From NCBI GenBank assembly GCA_001566295.1, contig KQ964261.1:434001-498000 (forward strand): DNA of 64,000 nt, written 5' to 3'. Origin of the DNA: Microdochium bolleyi. Taxonomy: Eukaryota; Ascomycota; Sordariomycetes; Xylariales; Microdochiaceae. The position numbers and the translations under genes are program-made. Shown here one piece after another: positions 19,991-28,654 of the stretch; the stretch's first letter is position 1; the number at the start of each line of letters is the position of its first letter. The notes under the pieces are model-generated. The model saw only the letters and a program-made list of their open reading frames with translations. It had not been told where the DNA came from and did no database searches.

Positions 19991-21173
19991 TGTTGCGGTG
20001 GAAGCCTGGAACCGACGGATTGTGCTTGGTGACCTTTCCAGATGATGGAGGAAAGCATAGCAAATGGCAGACAGCTTGTCTATACTTGAAAAGGCACAAG
20101 GCGACTTGTTTGGGCAGTGAGAAGGGGATGGAGATGATACTGGAAAGAACGATCACCATGTGAGCCGAATGTGATATTTGAATGCCTGCCGCGAACCCGG
20201 CGCCGATTTTGATGTGGATCGGGATCAACGTTGAAGGTCTGGATGGCAATGAACAGAAGACGGGTAGTAGCCGATGCAGATAGAGTCGGACCAGACATCA
20301 GAAGAGGCCATAGATATGGCTGCGGACGACGAAAGTGGAAGTGTCGCGCGGAAGGAACCTGAAGCAGGAGCTCTTGCTGCAGACCGGGCTGTGGAAGTCA
20401 AGTGACAACGAAGAATAGTAGCAGTCGCCGTTTGCCGTATGGTTCACCGAGGCAACCACTCACTCAAGCACTGCCATCAGCGGCGGCAACAGGCGGTCAG
20501 CTCTGTCCCAACAATGCCAAAAGTCTTGTTGCGACTAATTTCCCCTCACAATGGCGGGCTGGACATAGAATTTGGATGTCTCGATGATGAAGCAGCACGT
20601 TGAGGTAATCCCACCTACGTGAGGTAGGTAAGTAGTCATGGGCTGAGTAGAATTACCCGTTTCAGGACATAAGCTACATGCTCTGGTCCCTTCAATATCC
20701 CCATTGATTCGACCAGGCTTAATCTCGGTGTGCTCTTGGACGCTCAGAACAGTGCTCGAGTGAGCGTACGTCGTAGTTAGACAGTCGAGGGTTCAGCCGA
20801 CATCTTTCAGCGGAGTATGCTTGAAGGCTGGCAGTTCAATATGTTACCACCATGAGAGAGCTCACTCAATGGAGATGTGAAACGACCGCCATGCACAGCA
20901 TCGTAAGCAAGACAAAAACAAAACAGTGAGCTTAAAGCAATCAGGTTGTAGAATTCGTGATGTCGTATCGATCCAAGCATCATGAGCATGTTTAAGTGGG
21001 GCATTGGGAATAGAGCCGATGTGATTGGTGCACAACCCTAGCACTACCCGGCACTGGCGAATCTTGAGTGTCGAGCTGGCTTGGAGCAACTGCGACATCC
21101 GAATAGAGCTTGAGGGCATTCCGACGACAACACGACTTCCACCCCGCAGGACCGCCCTTGCATACCGATCACA
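19991..21173. other. divergent promoter region before the unknown gene and NUO21.3
   Basis: About 1.2 kb between divergent start codons. It holds an ACCTAC/GTAGGT inverted pair at 20613-20629, the same motif class seen at 11466 and 57926. No ORF here is convincing. Confidence 0.5.
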
Positions 21174-21950
21174 ATGGCGTCCAAAGTCGCAGCGGCAGCT
21201 GCCGGAGGTGTCATGAACATCAACACGGTACGGACCCAGCCCCTTCCATGCGCAATGCCCGTACTGGCACGACGAAGGCATCACAACTACACAACGTCAT
21301 TAGCACGCCGCCGCCCGACACCAGGCTAGAGCGACAGCAGAGATGAAGCAGGGGGGCATTCCGAATTGGAGAGACATCTCACTGACAGCGATTTCGTTAT
21401 GTAGAAGCAAACTGTCGGCTCGACCGGCATCTGGGAGAAGATCCGCCGCGTCTTCGCCGTCGACCCGAACAGATCGACCGGTGTCCCATTGAACCCATTC
21501 TACCGCATCCCAACACCCGGCGCCGTCGATCCGATGCTCTACGATGACCCGGTCACTGTCCCGGCCGGTGATATCGCCGACAACCCGTACTGGAAGCGCG
21601 ACAGCCGGAGGGCATATCCCAAGCTCAGCTTCGTCAACCAGGGCGACGCTGTCGGCCTGCTGAGCGTTGGCAGCGCCGCTGCGCCCAAGCAGGATCTCAT
21701 CGGCGAGGCGGGCGCCAAGTCGCTGGTGGCCGCCAAGCAGGAGGGCGAGACAGGCCTGGCTGCCTTCTTCGAGAAGAAGGGTGGCGCCGTGGCCGCCAAG
21801 GATCTGATGGTCGATGGCCTGCCCCCGCTGCCTAGCGGTGTGAGCCTCAACGCAGAGAAGTGGGATGTGTACAAGTATGACCTGATCGGCTCAGCATACG
21901 GAGAGGGAGAGGAGAAGCTCACCACGTACCCATGCCGGTCGTTCAAGTAG
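21174..21950 (+). CDS. NADH:ubiquinone oxidoreductase 21.3 kDa subunit (complex I)
   Basis: Two exons, 21174-21227 and 21405-21950, encode 199 residues. The 177-nt intron has GTACGG at the donor, ACTGAC as branch site and GTAG at the acceptor, in phase 0. The sequence matches my memory of the Neurospora 21.3 kDa complex I subunit family: MASKVAAAAAGGVMNINT, then WEKIRRVFAVDPNRSTGVPLN, PTPGAVDP, DDPVTVPAGDIADNPYWKRD, and the end KWDVYKYDLIGSAYGE...YPCRSF. It is an accessory subunit of the respiratory NADH dehydrogenase in the mitochondrial inner membrane, with no redox centre of its own. The length agrees with the family. The assignment rests on recalled family sequence, so the exact subunit name should be confirmed. 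Confidence 0.85.
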
Positions 21951-22232
21951 ATGACAGCATAAAAGACGGCGGATGATCGGGGAGCAGAGGATGAATGAGG
22001 ACAGGCATTTGTACATAGGTCAAAGAGAGATTACGGCTCTAGATTTTCTTGCGTCAATCAACAACAAATAAACTTCTTACTCCAAGGGTGTCTGATGGAC
22101 GCCGTCAATGCGACTGAACACAGACACCAAAGATAAGGCACATTGGTGTTCAACGGCACTCTAAAACATGGGCAGGCAACCTCCTCATGGATGCGGTATT
22201 CGTGTCTGCTTTGTTTTGCGCAACGCCCTAAA

Positions 22233-22841
22233 CTATACAATATCTGATAGATCAGGCCTCATCCTCCCTACCTCTTCTATGTTCGTGTCTCTAGGTTGTG
22301 ATGGTGACGAAGAGGCAGTAGTAGCTGACTCTGTCATGTTCACTTTCTCCCCAATCGCCCGATCGATAATCTTCGCCTTGCCCTGGGCACCCTTCAGCCG
22401 GCTGTCAAAGTCGTTCACAGAAATATCGTCGTTTTGTGTAGATAGTGTGCCGGGCTCCAATAGTCCATACAGAGTGACGACGTTCTTCTCTAAACGTGCA
22501 TTGGTACTTGGTAATGATGGCAGAGATGCCTTTGGTTCGGTCGTTGTTTCGGCAGAAATCGTTTCCTCTGTGCTGACAGTACTCGTATTGCTGGCGGCGC
22601 CTGTGTAAGGGCTGCCAGCACTGCCGCCACCGGTGAGGCTGGGCAGCCGGTTCGCCCAAACCAACGCTCTCCCTTGGAGCCTGCCCGCCTCGAGGAACTT
22701 TTCGAACCCAGACTTAAGACCGACTGAGCGGCCCTCTATCTTGCCAGCCTCGGAGCCGTCCCTGAGACCCTCATCGAAGCCTTCCTGGTAGTACTGCTCT
22801 TCCAAGTTCAAGACGTCGTCAAATAGGTCGTCGGCACTCAT
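22233..22841 (-). CDS. LTO1: Lto1/ORAOV1-type deca-GX3 adaptor for Rli1/ABCE1 iron-sulfur loading
   Basis: An intronless 202-residue frame from ATG at 22841. Residues 5-17 (DLFDDVLNLEEQY) and the following glycine ladder are diagnostic: glycines recur every fourth residue (EGFDEGLRDGSEAGKIEG, then RSVGLKSG), and after one gap as EAGRLQGRALVW. This is the deca-GX3 motif shared by Lto1 and Yae1. The Yae1-Lto1 complex recruits the cytosolic iron-sulfur targeting complex to the ribosome-recycling ATPase Rli1/ABCE1. Residues 70-202 are low complexity and poorly conserved in the family. The protein ends DLSDIV rather than in the C-terminal aromatic tripeptide described for Lto1 (see findings). It is divergent from methionyl-tRNA synthetase. 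Confidence 0.85.
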   Translation of the reverse strand: MSADDLFDDVLNLEEQYYQEGFDEGLRDGSEAGKIEGRSVGLKSGFEKFLEAGRLQGRALVWANRLPSLTGGGSAGSPYTGAASNTSTVSTEETISAETTTEPKASLPSLPSTNARLEKNVVTLYGLLEPGTLSTQNDDISVNDFDSRLKGAQGKAKIIDRAIGEKVNMTESATTASSSPSQPRDTNIEEVGRMRPDLSDIV

Positions 22842-23570
22842 GCTGTCCGGCTCTGTCTTTCGAAAAGCTGACGTGATATGATGACTGGTCCCGCCTGGAC
22901 AGCCTTCTTTGAGAGGACGCGAAGATGCCTGCGAGTGATAGGGCTGGCCGTCCCGGAGGATGTTGAGGAAAGTGAAGCCGAGATGGTATGGTGATGGCGC
23001 TGGCCAGACTCTGCTTGGAGGATGGTCTTAGTTCTTCATATAGGCACCCTGAGATCTAGACTCGCAATGCCTTTTTCAGCTTATTGTGCCCGCACAAATA
23101 GCGACCTCCTTCGTGCATTACTTGGACTGCTTCAAACCGCCAGTATCGAAGCTAATATCTTGCTACAAAAACAGCTGAGACTCACGAATATCACCCCGAA
23201 GGAAAGATATATTCTTTCTTAGCTCCAGAAGTCCTTTTGTCATTCGATGTTCCTCGTGCAAGTCGTTGTGTTGGCGCAAATCAACGGTGCCGATAGCGGG
23301 CTTCTGGCCATGGCGATAACGGCGTTGGCTGGAGGAAGCCCCTCCAAAGTCTCCAAAAACCAATGCGCCGAACACCACCCCACCTTCGGGCAAGCAAGAC
23401 AGCCCAGCCCGTGTGCGTCTCGATTGACTCATTCGTTCTCCGTCAGGTCAACTCCCAGCCTGCTTCCCCCTCTTTCTCTTTTGTCCCGTCGTTCCAGCGG
23501 ACTCTCCGAGACGATACACCAACTGTGCGTTCTACCACCATAGCATATTGCGAAAGCAGTGCGGGGTACC
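22842..23570. promoter_or_regulatory. divergent promoter region of LTO1 and MES1
   Basis: The 729-bp interval lies between two genes of the translation apparatus. A consensus TGACTCA is at 23425-23431. A minus-strand ORF (ATG at 23432) runs about 75 codons to a plausible donor (GTGAGT) near 23183 and could be a leader exon or an independent small product. I do not call it as a gene because no partner exon is evident. Confidence 0.5.
23425..23431 (+). promoter_or_regulatory. candidate CPC1/GCN4 site TGACTCA
   Basis: A perfect match to the general amino-acid-control element, 140 bp before the methionyl-tRNA synthetase start codon. In filamentous fungi the bZIP factor CPC1/CpcA induces amino-acid biosynthesis and aminoacyl-tRNA synthetase genes through this heptamer. 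One site by itself is expected by chance every several kilobases, so function is inferred from location. Confidence 0.5.
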
Positions 23571-25517
23571 ATGGCCGCCAAAGTCATCCTCCCCGAGGAG
23601 GGCAAGCAGAACACTCTCATTACGAGTGCTCTGCCCTATGTCAACAACGTTCCGCATCTCGGCAACGTCGTCGGCAGTGTCCTCAGCGCCGATGTCTACT
23701 CGAGGTACAGCAAGCTTCGCGACCGCCCGACACTCTATATCTGCGGCACAGACGAGTACGGCACTGCGACTGAGACGAAGGCCCTCGAGACCGGCCAGAC
23801 TCCAAAGGAACTTTGCGACGAGTTCCACGCCAAGCACAAGGCCGTGTACGACTGGTTCGAGATCGGCTTCGATTACTTTGGGCGCACCACGACCGACCAT
23901 GGCACGCGGATTGTCCAGGACATCTTCCTGAAGCTCCACAAGAACGGCTTCCTCGAGGAGCGTACCACTACCCAGCCGTACTGTGAGAAGCACAACGCCT
24001 TCCTTGCCGATCGCTTCGTCGAGGGCACCTGCCCTAAGTGCCAGTACGACGATGCTCGCGGCGACCAGTGTGACAAGTGCGGCAATCTCCTTGACCCCTT
24101 CGAGCTCATCAACCCGCGCTGTAAGCTCGACAACGCGACCCCGATTCCTCGCGACACCAAGCACATCTTCCTGCGGCTTGACAAGCTTCAGGGCGACATT
24201 GAGTCATGGTTCGAGAAGTCGAGCAAGGAGGGAGGCTGGCCGGCGAACGGTGTCGCCATCACCAAGGCTTGGCTCACCAGAGGCCTCGAGGGACGCAGTA
24301 TCACCAGAGACCTGAAGTGGGGTGTTCCCGTGCCGCTCGAGGGCTACGAGAACAAGGTCATCTACGTGTGGTTCGATGCCTGCATTGGCTACCCGTCCAT
24401 CACTGCCAATTACACGGACCAGTGGGAGAAGTGGTGGAGAGATCCCGAGAACGTCAAGCTCTTTCAGTTCATGGGCAAGGACAACGTGCCGTTCCACACA
24501 GTCATTTTCCCGGGCTCGCAGATCGGTACTGGCGACAAGTGGACACAGCTCAACCACTTGTCCACCACCGAGTACTTGAACTACGAGAACACAAAGTTCT
24601 CTAAGTCCCGTGGCATCGGTGTCTTTGGCGACTCGGCCAAAGAGACTGGTGTGCCGCCTTCGGTCTGGCGCTACTACCTGCTCAGCAACCGACCTGAGAC
24701 GAGCGACTCGCAATTCATCTGGGCCGACTTCGTCGCGGGCAACAACAACGAGCTACTCGCCAACCTCGGCAACTTTGTCAACCGTGTTGTCAAGTTCGTC
24801 AACGCCAAGCTCGATAGCACTGTCCCCGATTTCTCTGCCAGCTATACCGACGACTCGTTCGACTTCCCGGCATGGACCGCCGAGGTGAACAAGCTTTTGG
24901 GCGAGTATAACGACCTGATGGAAGGTGTGCACCTGCGCTCGGGAATCAAGAAGGCGCTCGAGATCAGCAGTCAGGGCAACCTCCTCCTGCAGTACAGACT
25001 GGACAACGCCGCTCTAGCTGAGCACCCTGAGCGGACCAAGACCGTCATTGGTCTTGCTCTCAACCTGTGCAACCTCCTGGCATCTATTGTCTCGCCTTAC
25101 ATGCCTTCCACGTCCACGGGCATAGTCGAGCAGCTCAACCTGCCCTTGGCCTTCATTCCCAACACATTCGACTCGAGTGTCCTCAAGCCCGGCCACAAGA
25201 TTGGCAAGGCTGCCTACCTCTTCTCGCGGATAGATAGTAAGAAGGTGGACGAATGGAAGGACCTCTATGGCGGCAGCCAGGCGACGCGGGCAGCTGAGGC
25301 CGCAGCCAAGAAGAAGAAGCAGGAGGACAAGGAGAAGAGGAAGGCCAAGAAAGCCGCGCAGAAGGCTGCCGAGTCGTCGTCCAAGGCGCCTGCAGTGCCC
25401 GCCGAGAAGCCTGGCGAGATCAAGAACCTGCCAATCCGGCAGAAGCTGATAGACAAGGAGGGTCCCCTGACCACGGAAGCGTCAACGGTGCCTGAGGAGA
25501 CTGCGCCATCGAAATAG
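23571..25517 (+). CDS. MES1: cytosolic methionyl-tRNA synthetase
   Basis: An intronless 648-residue protein. The ATG at 23571 sits in the context TACCATGG; the frame extends four codons upstream without another ATG. The class I catalytic core shows HLGN (29-32, the HIGH signature) and KFSKS (342-346, the KMSKS loop). Between them is a zinc-knuckle insert with CPKC and CDKC pairs, followed by a helical anticodon-binding domain (about 400-560). It charges initiator and elongator tRNA-Met in the cytosol. The yeast enzyme has an N-terminal GST-like domain that docks on Arc1; this one starts directly at the catalytic core and instead ends in a Lys/Ala-rich tail (about 570-610, AAAKKKKQEDKEKRKAKKAA) that could bind tRNA non-specifically. 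A CPC1/GCN4-type element lies 140 bp upstream. Confidence 0.97.
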   Translation: MAAKVILPEEGKQNTLITSALPYVNNVPHLGNVVGSVLSADVYSRYSKLRDRPTLYICGTDEYGTATETKALETGQTPKELCDEFHAKHKAVYDWFEIGFDYFGRTTTDHGTRIVQDIFLKLHKNGFLEERTTTQPYCEKHNAFLADRFVEGTCPKCQYDDARGDQCDKCGNLLDPFELINPRCKLDNATPIPRDTKHIFLRLDKLQGDIESWFEKSSKEGGWPANGVAITKAWLTRGLEGRSITRDLKWGVPVPLEGYENKVIYVWFDACIGYPSITANYTDQWEKWWRDPENVKLFQFMGKDNVPFHTVIFPGSQIGTGDKWTQLNHLSTTEYLNYENTKFSKSRGIGVFGDSAKETGVPPSVWRYYLLSNRPETSDSQFIWADFVAGNNNELLANLGNFVNRVVKFVNAKLDSTVPDFSASYTDDSFDFPAWTAEVNKLLGEYNDLMEGVHLRSGIKKALEISSQGNLLLQYRLDNAALAEHPERTKTVIGLALNLCNLLASIVSPYMPSTSTGIVEQLNLPLAFIPNTFDSSVLKPGHKIGKAAYLFSRIDSKKVDEWKDLYGGSQATRAAEAAAKKKKQEDKEKRKAKKAAQKAAESSSKAPAVPAEKPGEIKNLPIRQKLIDKEGPLTTEASTVPEETAPSK

Positions 25518-26878
25518 AGTAATTACTATGTAGATACACAGCTAGCGGGGTCGTTGTCGGAGGACAAATGGGATGAAGAACGAACACAAGAAACCCCTGT
25601 CCGTCGCGAGATTGCTTGTTTCAGTCGCACGTGACTGTTTGTGAGTCGCGCAGGACAGGACCGATGCCGTGTACCATGGCTGCAGCGAACTGGTACCTTT
25701 GTGTGCGCGCGAGGGTGCCACGTCTCACCAGTTGCGAATCAGCGATCTGGGGTAAAGCTAGTTTTTTAAGGTATGTCTTGGGCCAAGATGTGGCGCGGCA
25801 CGCAGGAGGCCGGATGCCCACATCAAGGTTGCTGCGATGCGTGGGACACGATGCGGCCGCGGGCATCTCGCTGCAATGTTGCGCCCAAAATGGAATGCAA
25901 TGGGACCGGATTGTGCCGAATCTGCGACGACGAGGCACTTTGGAGCAAACACCCATGCCACGATGTGTTTTCTTGTCACATGTGACGAGTGACACACAAG
26001 GCACTTGCCGGAGAGGATGTCTGTTTCATCATGATGAACACCTCTTTCCTGGTACCATGTATTGCTAAGGGAGGACGAGGAGGGGCAACTGCCTGCAAGG
26101 GGGCCATCTGGCCAGGCACATCTCGGGAGAAGCCGAGAAGTCCATGCGAGGAGGTCCTACGACGGACTGCCTGGTGTTGTGTGGCCGGTCTCAGTGTGTA
26201 GTGCTAGTGGGATGCAAGTGGCAGGGAATGCGGGACCGAGAGAAGTGAGGCAGGCGAACCTCGTGGCAACGATTGAGATGCTTCCCTCACTGGGCTTCAC
26301 ACCCCCAAAGCCGGCGGCTGAGGCCGAGCAGGCAGGTGGGGCAGCGCCTGCAGAGCGGCTGCATTAGTGGTTGCCGTGACTCCTGGCCCCGGGCATCCAG
26401 CCGGGGCCGCCAGCCCAACCAACCAGCCCACTTGCACTGGAGCAGTGCGGTCCGGGCGGCAGCCCGTGCCCAAGGCAAAACGAAAAACACTACTGCGTGC
26501 AGCCAAGGAAGCACACCTCCATTCCCAAACTTTCCCCCCATCTTCAGCTCGTCCACCTGACCTCGCCTCACCCACCAGTCCGGGCCAGAAACACCACACA
26601 ACACACTCTCATCGCCAGCGACCGAATCTGACGTCTCGACGACAACTCATCTGCGACGGTAGACGGCAGTCGTGCATGCCCGCCTATCACTTCAACGCAG
26701 GCGGCCACCGCCTGCACTCTCTTCGTGGAGACACCCGGCAATCCCACAGACCGCTCCCGACACACAACAAGCGGCAAGCTGTCCCGCAATCTCGCAGCAA
26801 CAACTCGCACCCATTTCGCCGCTGTCCCACGGTCGCACCTCGTCCTTGTCATCCATCACCCCTCTCAGAAAAGCAGCT
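25518..26878. other. intergenic, promoter and leader of STS1
   Basis: About 1.36 kb. The distal half is mixed sequence with no supported ORF. A GC-only inverted repeat, GGCCCCGG with CCGGGGCC across 8 nt, is at 26385-26408. From about 26510 to the STS1 start the plus strand is rich in CCA/CAC and pyrimidines, as expected of a fungal 5' leader. Confidence 0.5.
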
Positions 26879-27880
26879 ATGAACGCTCTTCTGTCGCCGC
26901 AGCCCCCTCTCCGCCCTCACCAGCACGAGCCGGCTCGTCGTTCGCCAACGAGATCAAGTACGTTCTTTCCTTCAGGCTAAATCTTTATTATTTCCACAAC
27001 TGTCCCCCACCGCTCTCTTTTCAATGTTATTAACATCGTTCGAGTGTCTCCTTTCCCGAACAACATGGCTTCCAAGAAGCGCAAGGCCGACGACGATGAG
27101 GAGATGGGCACATCGCCCCTCAGCTCTCCCGCTATCCAGAACCGGCAACTCTCCAGGCCGTCAAAGAAGATCAGATCCCACAACGAGCTCGCTGGGCGGC
27201 CGCTTGGTTTACCCCGTCTCCTGGAAACCCTGGATGCCACCCAACTGCGGACTGTGCTGCAGACCATCTGCGAGAGGCAACCGGAAATCGGCGAAGAGGT
27301 TGTGCGGAGCGCGCCGCGACCCAGTGTGGCCTGCGCCCTCTCTGTCCTCCACGAATACCAGGACAAGCTACGAGAGGCGTTCCCGTACGGCCACTCCAGC
27401 TCCGACTACACCTACTACAGAGTCAAGCAGCCCCTGGTCGCCCTTCTCGATGCCCTCAGCGACTTTATTTCGCAATACCTCCCGCCTCATGAGACACAAG
27501 CCAGCATGTCTCTCGAGTTCCTGGATGGCGCCACCAAGATTGTGCACACTCTGCCAGACTGGGAGAGCCAGGCATACCGCTATCACAAAGAAAACATCTA
27601 CGACGAACTCTCCAGAGCATGGGCGTTGGTCGTCAATGAGGCCTCAAAGAAGGGTGCGGGCTTTGTCTTGCATTCGGGCGGTTGGGATCAGATTTTGGCC
27701 AAACACAACCAGGAGTCCAGTGGCCGACTTGGTGCTGCCATCAACGCCATGAGCTCCAATGTTGGTTGGGTAGGTGGGACTGCCAACAGCGGACCCCCGG
27801 CCGCTGCAGCCAACCCGTCGATTCTTGATCAACTCATGGCTGGCAACTTTGGCTCGCCTGTCAGAGTCGGGCCTTGGTAG
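26879..27880 (+). CDS. STS1: Sts1/Cut8 tether for the nuclear proteasome
   Basis: Two exons, 26879-26957 and 27045-27880, encode 304 residues. The 87-nt intron (GTACGT ... CGAG) splits an ATG codon, so exon 1 (MNALLSPQPPLRPHQHEPAR...) joins MSPFPNNMASKKRKAD in frame; the family typically begins with such a Pro-rich start. KKRKAD near residue 37 is a likely nuclear signal. The conserved domain covers about 70-270: LPRLLETLDATQLRTVLQTIC, then RPSVACALSVL, LLDALSDF, LEFLDGATKIVHTLPDW, and GGWDQILAKHN. Cut8/Sts1 forms a helical dimer that anchors 26S proteasomes at the nuclear envelope through its Lys-rich N-terminus and is itself short-lived. If the first exon is leader instead, the ATG at 27065 would be used. 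Confidence 0.92.
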
Positions 27881-28654
27881 AACCATGCCTCGAAGCATGC
27901 ATTCATCAAGGACACCCACAACCACACATCACACGCACATACTCGTCACGCTTTAACGACTACCACACTTACTCTTTTTGAGCACTAGCATATCGCGGAT
28001 TGGGCATAGATATTTGATTTAGTCACGCATGAGAGCTTGCTTGATTTCTACCCTCGCTTGTTTCTTCTCGTTTCGGACTCCGCGGCGTTTGACTACATTA
28101 CCATCAAGTCTTTTACATTGTTTCTACCCTCATCGTCATGAAAGAACCATGACTTTTCCTGTCTGGTGTCTTTGGACTCCCCGATATCCCCGCATGCACA
28201 TGGTTTTCTTCCTGGCTTGGTCACATGTTGTGCCCAAGCAGACAGTCTGAACGAACAAAGCGAATGTCACATAGAATAGTAATGAAACCCCCTGCCATAC
28301 CGGCTGCATGGCCATTGCGATGATTGCTCCCACAGTTGTTGATGCGCGTAGTTGCTAGTGTGCGAAACGGCTTGCTCCTCGGGTCTTGATCATGGTTAAT
28401 TGGATGGTCCCCTCACGTGATCAGGCGTCAGTGCTGCCTGACGCTAGGTGCGGGACCCACCAAGCCGGCTGGACCCGCCGGTCAATGGAGTGCAGTCGCG
28501 GTGGGAAAGTGCCCGCCATTAACGCGTCTACTTCAACAATCATTACGACATCCCATGACGAAAGGCATCTCGCTACACGACGACAGGCTCTCAAGCGAAC
28601 CTCTGCCATCCAGCCAAGTATGGTAAACAGCAAATAAGCTGTGCCTGTCTTAAA
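27881..28654. promoter_or_regulatory. RAD52 promoter region and STS1 3' flank
   Basis: 774 bp between same-strand genes. The half next to STS1 is T-rich (3' UTR). An ACGCGT box is at 28522-28527, 128 bp upstream of the RAD52 start codon. No other gene is seen. Confidence 0.5.
28522..28527. promoter_or_regulatory. candidate MluI cell-cycle box (ACGCGT)
   Basis: ACGCGT is the core recognised by MBF in yeasts, which drives S-phase and DNA-repair genes. It lies close upstream of RAD52, and a second copy is in RAD52 intron 1 (28701-28706). Conservation of MBF control in this fungus is assumed, not shown. Confidence 0.35.
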
